A DNA stretch of 64,000 nt from NCBI GenBank assembly GCA_024699855.1, contig JAMPIQ010000002.1:14632001-14696000 (forward strand), written 5' to 3'. How positions within the stretch are numbered: position 1 is the first letter of the stretch; every line of letters begins with the position of its first letter. Source of the stretch: Aphelenchoides besseyi. Its lineage: Eukaryota; Nematoda; Chromadorea; Rhabditida; Aphelenchoididae. A program made the translations under genes and the position numbers. Below are positions 34,689-45,518 of the stretch, in pieces. The notes under the pieces are model-generated. The model did not search any database, had not been told where the DNA came from, and was given only the letters and a program-made list of their open reading frames with translations.

Positions 34689-36085
34689 CTAAATCTTCGA
34701 TGCGTGTACTCGGTTTTCTCTTTTGTGTCGTCGAAAAGATTCGTAGCACCGATGAAGGAAATCAGCCACGTAGCCGTAATGCACGAGTTGTACGTAGTAA
34801 CTGATCGAAATGAACAGCGCACTGAGTACAATGATACCGGAAGACGCGTATGAAAGAAGAACGATAAGCTCAAAAGTGTTGGAAGGTTTGACAACAATAT
34901 CGCCAAACCCGATTGTTGCCATGGATGTTAACGAGAAATAAACCGAACCAATAACACCAATGTCTTCTATTAGACCATTGAATAAGAGTAATCTGCAATA
35001 TTCGATATGGAAATTAGATTGAAAATCCGAAATTAACCCTAAAAGTTGATGTCCAATAAGCAAATTGATTGCTCCTTTGATTGGCAATTGAGCGGCGAAA
35101 TCTTGTACAGTCGGCTTCTAAATTTTCATTGCTATTCGATTCATAGACCACTCAACAAACTTTTCCTCTAACCACCGATGTAAGAAAGATCCAATCAATG
35201 CAATAGAATTCTGTAAATAGACGACCCATGTTTGCAAACGCCGCCATAATCAATGGAATGCTAGAAACCTCATATACAAATGTTTTGCATAAAACACACC
35301 CGAAGGTCGCGTAGAAAACGACGGCAATTCGACTCCACGGTGCTTTCACAGAAGTGTCTCCCCAGCCGATTGTTGCGCAGATTTGATAAGTGAACAGAAC
35401 AATATCTTTGTAGGGTTTGGCGTGTAACTCGGCATCAATGGCTTGAAAGAAAACTGCACCGAGAAAGACGTATACAGCCGAGATGAAAAACAACAAAACG
35501 TGTGGAATTGCACGAATGTAAAACTGAATTGCCCATAAGTAAGATGTGAACTTGCTTTCACTTACAGGATCCAAATCGCCATAGATATCTTCGACAGCAA
35601 CGACCGGATCTTCAATTGCTTGCTCGTGGCCGATCACCGATGGCTTTCGACTGGCGGCAGGAAAGTCGCGAAAGTAGGGATTCGCGATTGATGTCACCGA
35701 ATTTTGTCGTGACAACCGTGCAGGATCGCAGAAAATCATTGATCCAAAATGCGGTTCTTCGCGGATCGGATCGAGAATTTGACTGCTACCTGCGAATGAG
35801 CTGATTCGTCTTCTCGTGTTCTTCTGCTCCAGCTGCTCATACAGTTGTTGAACTAACTCATGAGCCTAAACTCGGAATGAGAAGAATGCTCGTAAAAATT
35901 ACCTTTTGAGTTTTTTCGTCCATTTTTTCGTCCACCTCCTCATTAACAAAAGCTTTCGCTCTTTCCATAAGATTCCCCATTTTGATTTGGGAATTCGCAT
36001 TGATGGCCAAACTCTTTCCGATTCGTGATTTCGGCCATGTTTGTGTTACAGATGTGAAATTGTCGGACGAATCCTCATCCGACAT
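34689..36085 (-). CDS. two-pore-domain potassium channel (K2P/TWK family)
   Basis: Five exons: 35903-36085, 35566-35865, 35161-35523, 35038-35117 and 34689-34992; about 409 aa. A 150-residue cytoplasmic N-terminus precedes M1 (IPHVLLFFISAVYVFLGAVF), pore 1 (ICATIGWGD), M2 (IAVVFYATFGCVL), then M3 (INLLIGHQLLGLLLF), pore 2 (SMATIGFGD) and M4 (LIVLLSYASSGIIVLSALFI). This is the K2P order; such channels set the background K+ conductance of neurons and muscle. Pore 1 has GWG where GYG or GFG is usual. The second and fourth introns (42 and 45 nt) have no stop codon and a length divisible by 3; splicing was preferred because it restores K2P spacing. The ATG at 36085 follows an acceptor at 36118, so an upstream or trans-spliced leader is likely. 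Confidence 0.93.
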
Positions 36086-36217
36086 TTCAGACAAACCAAT
36101 GAGTCTCGCAACCGACCTGAAACGTTGATTCAAATGAAAAGTTGTTTCATAAAACTAACCTTTAGACTTTCATCTTGACGCTCACCTTCAACTTATGACC
36201 CAGTCCCAAATGTTCAG

Positions 36218-36536
36218 GTTTTTTGGTCGAAAGAAATCGAAAACTAAAAACCACAAATGATTGTTCAAATTACGTACTACCTTATTCGACTGTTGATGCG
36301 GATGATAGAAATCGTTTTGACTGGCACAGCAGGGTTTCGCGCTTCAAGATTACGATACGCTTTGAAGAATCCAAGAAGTTTCAAAACAATGGAACGATAT
36401 GCTTCTATTCAATCGAACTAATCGTGTAAGTTTGTTTTTCTGATAAGTTCAATGAAAAACAAGAAAAACCGACAGGGATGAAGTTAACTGCCGTGAGAGC
36501 GCCAAAAAACGCGATAGTTTACCGCAACAACCCTAA
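36218..36536 (+). CDS. possible two-exon 3' fragment of an unknown gene
   Basis: Exon 36218-36425 starts at an acceptor (GTTCAG) and joins exon 36476-36536 by a GT-AG intron, ending CCC TAA; phases agree. The frame encodes a polar stretch (NYVLPYSTVDADDRNRFDW) and two cysteines, with no Met, so a 5' exon is missing. It sits head-to-head with the K2P gene. This may be a truncated or decayed gene. Confidence 0.3.
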
Positions 36537-37189
36537 GGTCAATCACTAAAACTGTTGAGCAAAAGGAAGCATGCGCGAACAGAATAAGCACTCGGTTCGT
36601 AGTCTTATTCGATTACAAAGAGCACACAATCACGCTGACGGTTATTAGACGTGAGTACACGAACGACATGGATGATCAATTGGTAGACTAAAATTTCAAT
36701 GACGTAATTCTTTAGACTACATAGCAACTTTCAACACGATTCCAGGTAATTTTACTGTTTAACATTTTAACACCTCTAACGGTTTCTATCGTCATTTAGC
36801 TTGTTAACAACGAAGCTCGTAATCAATCTAAACAACCAGTCTAATGACTAAAAGTGCGAATGAACCTCCAACTGACTATTGCAAGGACCCAATGTCCAAC
36901 TTCCTTGGAAATAACGAGAAGTTTAGTTTATAAGTTTATATTCTGCTTTATTGTTTATGAATTCATATCTTAAATTAAGCATTTTGATTGACTTGAGCAG
37001 TAAGTATACGGCAAAAACTGTAATTGTCACTCTCTCTAATCACGCTGCCCTTCTGTTTAACGCTTTTTACTGTTCTTTATTCAGAAATTTTGTTAGCACA
37101 GTTTTTTGAGCCTTGCATTAAGCAATGAAAATAGGTTTTCTATTGTTATCTTATTTGATTCTCTTTTGTCGTCATGTCTAAAGATTCGA

Positions 37190-37459
37190 ATGTCAACCGC
37201 CCATACCGTCTTGTCAAAAGTGCCCAAGTACGATTTCAAACTGGAAGCCGTTCGATATGCCGAGGACGACTGCAAAAAAGTACAAGGCCTATTAAAAACG
37301 AGTTCAAGGATGGAAAATGCAGAAAACGCAATGTAAGTAATACTTCCCAATCATTGAATGATTTTGTCTTTCAGCAAGATCGATTTATCAACCACAAACG
37401 CAAAGCAATTGCCATGTGCTGGTAGAATACTGAAAGATACGAATACGACCAATCGCTAG
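37190..37459 (+). CDS. possible small two-exon gene or fragment, caspase-fold-like N-terminus
   Basis: Exon 37190-37332 and exon 37375-37459 join by a GT-AG intron into 75 codons with a stop. The segment VRYAEDDCKKVQGLLK resembles the first helix of caspase-fold (C14) domains (A-x-x-D-a-x-x-l-x-x-x-L), but the catalytic His and Cys parts are absent. It may be a remnant of a larger gene; the similarity is weak. Confidence 0.25.
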
Positions 37460-38592
37460 ATTTTGTGAACTCGAGAAGAACACAAATCGAATTGTACAGC
37501 AATTCAACTGACGATTTTGGAGTGCAAGACCGATGATAATTCCCCGGTAAAAGTTGTTTTAAACGTTGTTTTATTGATCAGTTTATTAGGCATGGAATCA
37601 ATGTGTTGAGACCTATTTGAGGAGACAAAACCTCGTTTCACGACGTCCAATTACCGTGTGCCATGAACTGGCATTTGAATATCAGCAAGCAATTGTCGAT
37701 TTTGTTCTCTACGTATCAAAACCTCGTTAAGACCATTAATAGAAACCCATTTACGCAATGAATGAAACAGTCGTTTGGTTGGATGCATCGAATTCATTAA
37801 GGTTTCGGTCGAATAACCGGCAATGTAAAACTACATGTTACCGTCATACTGCGGTATCGGAATGAAATTGGGATGGCTAGCACCAATTGAGTGAAAAGTG
37901 AAAACATCAACGCAAATTTGCCTACATTAAGAGCGTTTATTCGAAAGTCGTCTACTCGTCTGGGATTCACCGAGAACACACTTTTTGATCACATTTAAAA
38001 AAGGCATATGGTTGTAATCAAGTGATTCCACTGTTCGCGATCTATAGATGGATTGTGGGCACAAAAAGTCAGAGTCCCGAGAGCAGATGCCGTTCAGTTA
38101 AGTTCGACCACCGATCGTTCTGTTTAACGGACTGAGCGACAGCGAAACTCGAGACTACGTATAAAGATTATAATAAAGTCGCCGTATGTAAAACGGACCA
38201 TTTCCTGCAACTTACCAGCTCTGGTATATGAAGAACTAAAGTCCAATAACCCCTTCCAGCGACAGCATCGGAAAACGAACAGCTAAGAGAGGGCTCAAGC
38301 GTATCCGAAAAGCACTGGAAAGCGGTGGTTACGGAATCACAAAAGTAAAGTCCCCAATCAAGTCTCAACTGAAACAGTTGCGTTGAGAATAAACTTTAGT
38401 TTAGTTCACTCTTACCTATAAAACGGACGGCAAACGACGCTCAATAGCGTATGCTTTCAGAATAAATCATCTTTGAAATTTGGCTACGGTCACATCATCA
38501 GTTGTTAGGTCCGTATTCTAATATGTAACAAAGTTATTTTCGATTCTTAAAATACATTTGCAATAGAACACATCTTTTATTTACATTCGAAG
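37460..38592. other. intergenic, nothing recognised
   Basis: No supported exon. The 3' flank of the carboxylesterase gene lies at the right end. Confidence 0.4.
38577..38582 (-). terminator. polyadenylation signal of the carboxylesterase gene
   Basis: AATAAA on the minus strand, only 11 nt past the stop codon. Confidence 0.35.
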
Positions 38593-40634
38593 CTAAAGAT
38601 CAACTTTCGATTGTTTTCTATTCGTTTGTAATGGTATTCCACGAATAAGATCGAACTTGTATCGTTGGCTAATCTCATTCCAAAACTTGACCGAATCTTC
38701 GAATAGTGAGTTCTTAATTTGCGTTTCCGTCCCCAGCTCCGTGTATTTGAATTGTTCCGTTTCGGTAGCTTGAGCGTATTTCTTCTGGCCGGGAGCATTT
38801 GGTGAACTAAATCAATAGGATTTAGAATGTGACCACTTGACGTTTACCCGTGAAGCGTAAACTGAACTATTGAATCCACGAGTGCATCTCTGAACTTTCG
38901 ATCCGACGATGTGAAGTTTGTATCGCCAAGAAAATTCACACCAAACAGGAACGGAAATTCGCATGCGTGAGTTGACTCTACAATTGAACTTAAGAACTAG
39001 AAGTGAATTCTGTGAATACCATCGGAGTTCAAATGTTTGTAGTTTCGTTTCAAATTCTCGTTGTAAACCGTGAGTACGTGGTAAATAGGCCAACCGAGCT
39101 GCGTCTTCTTTTTGAATTCCAACAACTGCGATACCACAATCTCCACGTCGCTAAGAAACTGTCCGTAAACTTGAACATAATCAACGGTCGAATGGTTTAC
39201 GGTTTTCGCTTTTAACGTATAGAAATCCATGATCTTTTCCACCACTTCTTCACGATCGTTTCCAAAATCTTTGACGTTAATGAATCGATTTGTAATTAGC
39301 TCTTTCATTTCTTCATAACCAAAGTTTTGTCGTTCTTCCGGTCGAAGATAGAAAGTCGTGTTGAAGTAGTCGTATAGCACTAAAACGAATATACTCATTA
39401 AGTATGCTGCGATCAACAGGCTTTTCACCAAACAGAAGAAACTCATTTTGAGTCAACGATGAAAGAGTTGGCATCGGTTTTGTTCCTAATAAGTTGGGCA
39501 AATCATCGTCAAAAAAATCATTGTCAAAACGTGGAGTGAACGGATTCAAATTTAAACCAATGTTTTCGGGCTCCTAATGCATATATTAGAAGTGACAATA
39601 AATTTCGAGTTGTAACTTACGTTTTCCAATACTGCTTGATGCAATTCATCGTATGAAAGTTGTTGCAAACATTGTTTGATCTCAGCAGTCGACTGTTTTT
39701 CACAGTTTAGATGACGAACCACCGTCTTCGTCGTTTGAACAGACGCATTACTGAAAGACCATTGATTGACTGAAGAGCCACTCATTTGAATGGCTTGAGA
39801 GAACAAGTCTAAAAAAAGGTTTCTATGATAAGATTTCTAAATTGAACCTCTAGTGTGTTTACTCAAAACCATATGTCCAACAATCGAAGCTCCAGCGCTG
39901 TAACCAAATAGCGTAATGCGTGATAAATCGATATCGAGGGAATTTACGTTACGACGGAACCATAAAAGCGCTTGTTTCACATCGAATAGACCATAATTGC
40001 CTTTAAACTCGTCATCACCATTTGATGCAAACCCTAAAATCTATGCATTCAAGTTTCCTACAACAAGAGCTCACCGGTAATCCCTAGTCTATATTGGAGA
40101 GGTGCATAGATTAATCCACGAGATGTGTAGTGTTTGGCCATGTATTCCAGCGAATGAAGCATCGCACTGCCGCCTTGATAAGCACCACCATGAATAAAAA
40201 GTAGTAGAGGATATCCAGTAGAATTTGGACTCTGAGTATTAACATTTGAACATAAACTGTCAAATCAACTAACTCGTTCATGCGGTTTGAATATGTTCGA
40301 ATACAAACAGTCTTCACTCATCATCTTTGCATAAGCGACATGTCGTGCAATTTGTGGACACGCTTTCGGTTGAACGGTTGCCGAACGTCGTTGAACGAAC
40401 TTCGGATCAGTTGGCTTCTGAAATCGCTTTGAATGTGAAGTCAATGCGCAAATCAACCTCAAAACGTTTCGGTTGACCGGCAAACGGAACACCATAGAAG
40501 ACGTCAACTTGTGTGCCATCAAAGTCCAGCGTTTTCCCTTCAAATTCACCCGCATCTGTTTCCAAAATTGGCCTCTCGGCTGCAGCGTTCCAAATCAGTA
40601 AACAACCGATGGAAATAAACGCTAACAAGTGCAT
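38593..40634 (-). CDS. secreted type-B carboxylesterase (cholinesterase-like alpha/beta hydrolase)
   Basis: Nine exons: 40458-40634, 40274-40417, 40075-40231, 39848-40033, 39621-39808, 39429-39573, 39020-39379, 38848-38977 and 38593-38806; 566 aa, the usual family length. The signal peptide starts MHLLAFISIGCLLIW. Hallmarks in order: VFYGVPFA, SEDCLYSNIF (conserved Cys), LLLFIHGGAYQGGS (oxyanion hole), APLQYRLG, ITLFGYSAGA (nucleophile Ser), QNEF near the catalytic acid, and HACEFPFLFG (catalytic His). All triad positions appear filled, so it is probably an active enzyme rather than a neuroligin-like adhesion protein; there is no membrane segment. The elbow reads G-Y-S-A-G where G-E-S-A-G is commonest. 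The intron before exon 7 uses donor GTGAAA. Confidence 0.92.
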
Positions 40635-42124
40635 TGGTGCAACTCTGAACAGATGATAACTAAACGGAATGCCCGGTTGTCTGCTCGTTTTGTAGTTTCA
40701 ATGGAGCAAATAATCGTTTTCAGTTCCTCAGTCAAAGACGCTTTTTCCATCGAGAAAGAATCGTGAGTTTTGTGTTTTATTTTTTGATTCTCAGTCGATT
40801 AAAACACACAGCAACCGGCCGTTAGGTCTTAACATGTGTTTTGCTCGAGAATGAAAACCCTGCGACTTCTTGCTCTGACTCATCGTTTGGTGATTAGAAC
40901 GACACAAACTTCATCAACGACTTTTGTTTGGAATTCGCTGCTTTTGACGACAGAGATCACAATTTGTGCTTGAAAATTGTTGTTCGCTTCATTGACAACC
41001 AAGACACTTTGTGGTTGTGCTGCATCAAAGCAGTCGAATTTATCAGTCAAAAAGAAATTCACGTAAAGAAGGTTCTTGTAATTGAAAGTTTTTTGTTTGA
41101 AATTCAAACGATCGATAGAAAACATGAGCGACCACTTCAGTGAGGAGCGAGAAGCCGGTATTCGGACTCGAACATCAAAATAGCCACCACTCGAACGACG
41201 CTTTGACCTGTCGATTAAGCAAATCACGGAGCCAACGATCACTTGAACGTAAGTGGTTTGTTTGTTCGCTGCTTCAAAAGCTTCAGTGAAGAAGTTTAAC
41301 AGTTTGAAGACATAAAAAGTTCTTCAAGATATCGAAATAGTCGACTTCTATCGATTCCTATTGTCATTTGATTTCCGTTGAGTTTTCTATTTCAATCGGT
41401 TCGTTGGAACAAAAGCCGAATCTCCGCTTCTTCAGCTTGAGCTCGATATCCAACTACGCGCACTGAGTTTGTTTTTTATTCGCATCGAAAAACATGAGCG
41501 CGATCAATCAAATTAACCGCGGGGTCGAACAATCGAGGGTCATTGATTTGAGAGATTGATCGGGCTTAAACAAAATCGGTCGAGTTTGATTAAGACTTGT
41601 GGCCCGAAGAAACGTGACAGCCAAAAACAGTCCCCCGCAAATTCTTCGCTCTCAAGGACCTCCGGCTCGGCGGAGGAAAAACGGTTGTCTCTGGTCGGGC
41701 TTCGTAGTTTGTTTGTTCAGACGAGAGTTTGTGGTCATTTCTCTACGGTTTCTTTAAGGGTTTCTTCATGTTCGAGGTTTCGGTCATTTAACTCCGGTGG
41801 TGAAGGTCACGGTTCTGCTTCATCACGCATCTTGAAGTGGTTTCTCTCATCACTTTCATTGGGCTTACGGTCGTACAATTTCAGTAATGGGAATCGTTGA
41901 CTTCTGTTGCGCAGTTCACGTCGATTATAATCCCGTTTAAGCTCCGATCCGGTTTTCAGCTAAACATGAACTCTATTCGTATTTGTACAAACTTTCAATT
42001 TGTTCAGATGACGGTCGAGATGTTCGTAACGATACGCGCGATCGAAACGCATATAAATTGCTGTCGGTTTAAGGCCGTGCATTGCGTTTATTACCTTCAA
42101 TCAGCTTCGTTTCCGTTATTTCAG
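40635..42124. other. intergenic, nothing recognised
   Basis: Head-to-head spacer between the carboxylesterase and the Thr-rich gene. Frames of 114-120 codons at 40880-41242 (-) and 41556-41900 (+) have no motif and no supporting splice chain. Confidence 0.4.
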
Positions 42125-44308
42125 ATGAGCTACGGGGTCTTTATTGCAATGTTACTCATCGGCTTGGACTCCGTTCAATCAGCCGCTTTCACGCAGACCC
42201 AACAAAAATTAGGTTCAATTCATTAGTCGTGATGTGAAGTAAGAGAAGGTTTTTAGACGATCATCCTCTCGCGTGGTATCACCTACCCACGGCACAATCT
42301 CAACCTCCCAATGTTCCCCTATCGAGCAATCAAAGTCCCTATGGTCCGAGCAGTTCAAATTCTTTTGTACCAATACCCTCACCATTCGTGTTCCCAAAAC
42401 CGAAAACAACCGAACAGTTGGCCGCTAGTCAGATCGTCAACGCCGCCCAGGAGGTAATTCGCGTATCCAAAAGTTTTAAAGTTTTACGGTCCTAAACTTA
42501 CAATTTTAAATTATCATATTATTTTAATTGTTAGCGTCAACGTCGTGAGTTTTCAATGCCCGTCGAAGATTACGAAGCGAACGAGAGTGATGAGAGTTCG
42601 ATTGATAGAACTAACGATGAGGATGCGGGGATAAGTCGACCATCCGAGGACGGCGGTCAAAGAAGGCGAGGTACCACGACGGAAAGCACTTTGCGAAAGA
42701 TTCTATCACGCGAAATCACGAATATCGAACGCTATATGCCGCTTTTGGCCCGAAAAATGAGCGGCCATGGTGGTGAATCGGAGATCGGTAACAGTTTTCC
42801 AATAAGCGGAAATGGTATGAGATCACGGAAAACCTCCACAGTCATCTTTCCGCCTTCTCCTCGTTTTATTACGCAAAAACCGGTGGGTGCACGACGTCGT
42901 TTGGTTACCACCGTTGCTCCAACAACAACAACACGTCGGCGTATGAACAAAAAGATAAAAGCGGTCGAAGAGATATCGAAATGTCGGGATTGTGACCGAG
43001 AAACATCGCTAACAAACACCAGTGTTATCACAACAACCACACGCGGTGGTCGTGGAAGCTCGAAATTGCAAGTGACAGTCACAAATCGTCGAAAACCGCC
43101 GACTTCTCGTCGTCCCAAACGTCCACACCAACCCTCGACGATGGCTCCTAAGCCATTACCGATTGCAACTCTCGGAACAAGTCCACCAACTCCGTCGCCA
43201 TTTCAACCCGTAACCTCCGGTGTAACGCATCGATCTTTTGCCAAATGGACTAAATTCACTCTTCAACCACGTCGTCATTTGCCCACAGATCTGAAAGGTA
43301 CGGAAAACGGAGTTACAAGACCACCACTCGTTCTGACCACAATCCCACAGTTATCGACAGCGATAGTTGAACCGACGCCTTCAAGCACACAAAAGTCAAT
43401 CGAAGTAACAACTCCATTAACACCGTCGTCATTTTTGTCGCGAATCTTCCAAAATCGTCGATCTCGTCCGTGGACCCATCGAGAAGTCGTTGGCGAAAGT
43501 GTCGTTTCGCCAAATGAAAACGTTTCGCCGTTTGAAGCGGCAATCGTTTGGGTCAGTTGGCGTTTGGTGTGTTTGTGTGCGATTGTTGAGTCTACAAAGA
43601 AACTAAGCGCGCTCTTTCAATTAACAACAAAACATGATTTCAAGCTAAATTCCCAAGTTTGCTGTTCGTTAATCACGTGTTGTTTGTTTGCAGTTAGTGG
43701 ACCAATTGCGCAGTAAAACGAACGTAAGTGAATGATGTTTTTGCTTCTTGACAACCATCTTAAACACTAACGACTTCAATGCTTCTGCTCGACTACTAAA
43801 CTGTGATTTCAGGCGAGTACCGAACTAATCGAAGCTGTCAAAGATGCATTGGCACGTTTTCGCACTTCAGTTACCTATTCAAATATTGCGGCATCGCCAT
43901 CGAACGGCGGTAGTCATTTGGAATCTGCTTTCCGAAACATTGTTGATGGTTAGTTGATTGAGAAGAATCCGAAATCAATGAAAAGTTTTAGGTGGATGGC
44001 TAGAACGTACATTCGCTAATTGGGCCTTTTCCGACACAACAACCGCCGATTCGGGATTACCAGATGCATCGGCAGCCGCTCAGAAGATGGACGAACTATG
44101 GCACGAAGCAATGCTTGCATCCGCTTTCTCTGGTGCTCAACACAACGAAGAGACCCAGAACCAACAATCCGACAACGATCAGCGACGATCGAAATCTCTG
44201 AGACCATTTCGCGAAGAATCCGGTCGACTGATTGAACGAGTTCGTCTGAACGATGAACCCATTGAAACGGAACACAAAGTTGGTGGCCGTTTAACATTCT
44301 CGCAGTAA
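42125..44308 (+). CDS. secreted Thr/Pro/Arg-rich disordered protein, unknown
   Basis: Six exons: 42125-42212, 42257-42453, 42535-43551, 43694-43723 (30 nt), 43813-43948 and 43992-44308; about 594 aa. The signal peptide is MSYGVFIAMLLIGLDSVQSA. A Pro/Ser/Gln-rich N-terminal segment leads to a basic site (RQRRE), an acidic region, and a long Thr/Arg-rich segment (TTVAPTTTTRRR; PTSRRPKRPHQPSTMAP). The last 150 residues are helical (STELIEAVKDALARF; DELWHEAMLASAFSG). The long exon is open for 339 codons. An acceptor (TTTCAG) directly abuts the ATG, as expected for a trans-spliced mRNA. It is possibly an O-glycosylated, proteolytically processed matrix protein; no domain is recognised. Confidence 0.78.
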
Positions 44309-44700
44309 TCCGAATCTTTCAGATGGCTCTCAACTGTCAAGTCTTTCGAAAGCTGTGCACCATTCTTCGAATTATACAAAACGATAACGTTAAGCCGTCA
44401 TCTTGAATCCGAAAAGACTTAATAGTTACAATTGACCTGTTGCTTGCCCGTTTTCATTGTTTAAACATTTCGATTCTTATTTGATGCTCAGATTGTTTTG
44501 TCTTTCGTGTAGCCCTTGAAAATAAATTATAGAGAAGTGAAATAGTGAACGTGTAGTTTTGTCGACATTCACGCTTTCAAATGCAGCGCATTCTGATTCA
44601 ACGATGAGCTTCATTGTTATCAAAATTGGTTGGCTAATCACTCGCTCGCACACCTTTTTGATGCTTTTGCTGTTTATTCGCATTACTGGCGTCTTGAAGA
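44309..44700. other. spacer between two co-directional genes
   Basis: 3' UTR of the Thr-rich gene and promoter of the Ly6 gene. No additional gene was seen; the spacing is too large to argue for an operon by itself. Confidence 0.4.
44521..44526 (+). terminator. polyadenylation signal AATAAA
   Basis: About 210 nt downstream of the Thr-rich gene stop and 175 nt before the start of the Ly6 gene, on the same strand. Confidence 0.35.
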
Positions 44701-45289
44701 ATGCGAAATATACTGGTCACTTGTATTCTTTTCCTATTCACGAACACTGCCGGATCGAGTATGTTTTTAAAGTTGTTCACGTCACTCAACCAGATTTCAG
44801 TTGCTTGTTATGAGTGCAATCGTGGAGACGACGAGCAACAACAAAATCTAATCGATTATTTCTTTCAAATTGACGACGATGAATCGGCTCAACGAGCTTT
44901 GAACCATAGCAGCGTGTTGTGTGGATCAAACGTGATTTTAGATCGAACATTTCGATCTTATTGCAACATTTGTCAGATCGCTTATCTGCTACACGATCCA
45001 CAACTGACAACAATCGCCAGTTGTGGGACTAGCCCAGTAAGTTCAACTGATCATTCGTGTTGAATTGTCGTTTAGAGGTCGCTGATTGAAGACAAAATCT
45101 TCGTTGTAAACACTTGCACCAAAGATCTTTGCAATAACTTTGCGTGTAAGTGACATTCCGACGGTTTTAGATGTTGTTTCAGTAAATCAAGACAACGAAA
45201 CGTTTCATGAAGACACTAGCAGTCGATCAACCGTAAATTTGATGTTCATTTTGTTGTTCGCAAGTCTCGGGTACTTTTCGAACGTATAA
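44701..45289 (+). CDS. GPI-anchored Ly6/three-finger domain protein
   Basis: Four exons, 44701-44758, 44801-45036, 45076-45145 and 45183-45289, encode 156 aa. The signal peptide (MRNILVTCILFLFTNTAG) is directly followed by the opening ACYECN. Internal cysteines (LCGSN, YCNICQ, ASCG) lead to the closing CTKDLCNN, the Ly6/three-finger pattern (C-x-x-C ... C-x-x-D-x-C-N). A hydrophobic C-terminal tail (VNLMFILLFASLGYF) preceded by small polar residues fits a GPI attachment signal. Ly6 proteins sit on the outer membrane leaflet and often modulate receptors or ion channels; the neighbour on the other strand is a DEG/ENaC channel, a suggestive but unproven pairing. All introns are GT-AG. Confidence 0.88.
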
Positions 45290-45518
45290 CTTCGATGTCA
45301 ATTCATTCGAATGAATAGTCAAGATTCTAGAATTTCTGTTCAAAAGGCCATTTATTTACAAGTGTTCATAAGACGAGTGTACGAGAAGACGCGTCTCCTG
45401 AACTTGCGATCGTTGGCGGGACGTAATCGTCATTCATTCGACTTACACGTTCGTATTGAATTGCAAACTTCGGGATTACAGCTCGTCGAGTATTTCCAAG
45501 ACCTGAATAATGCAAATG

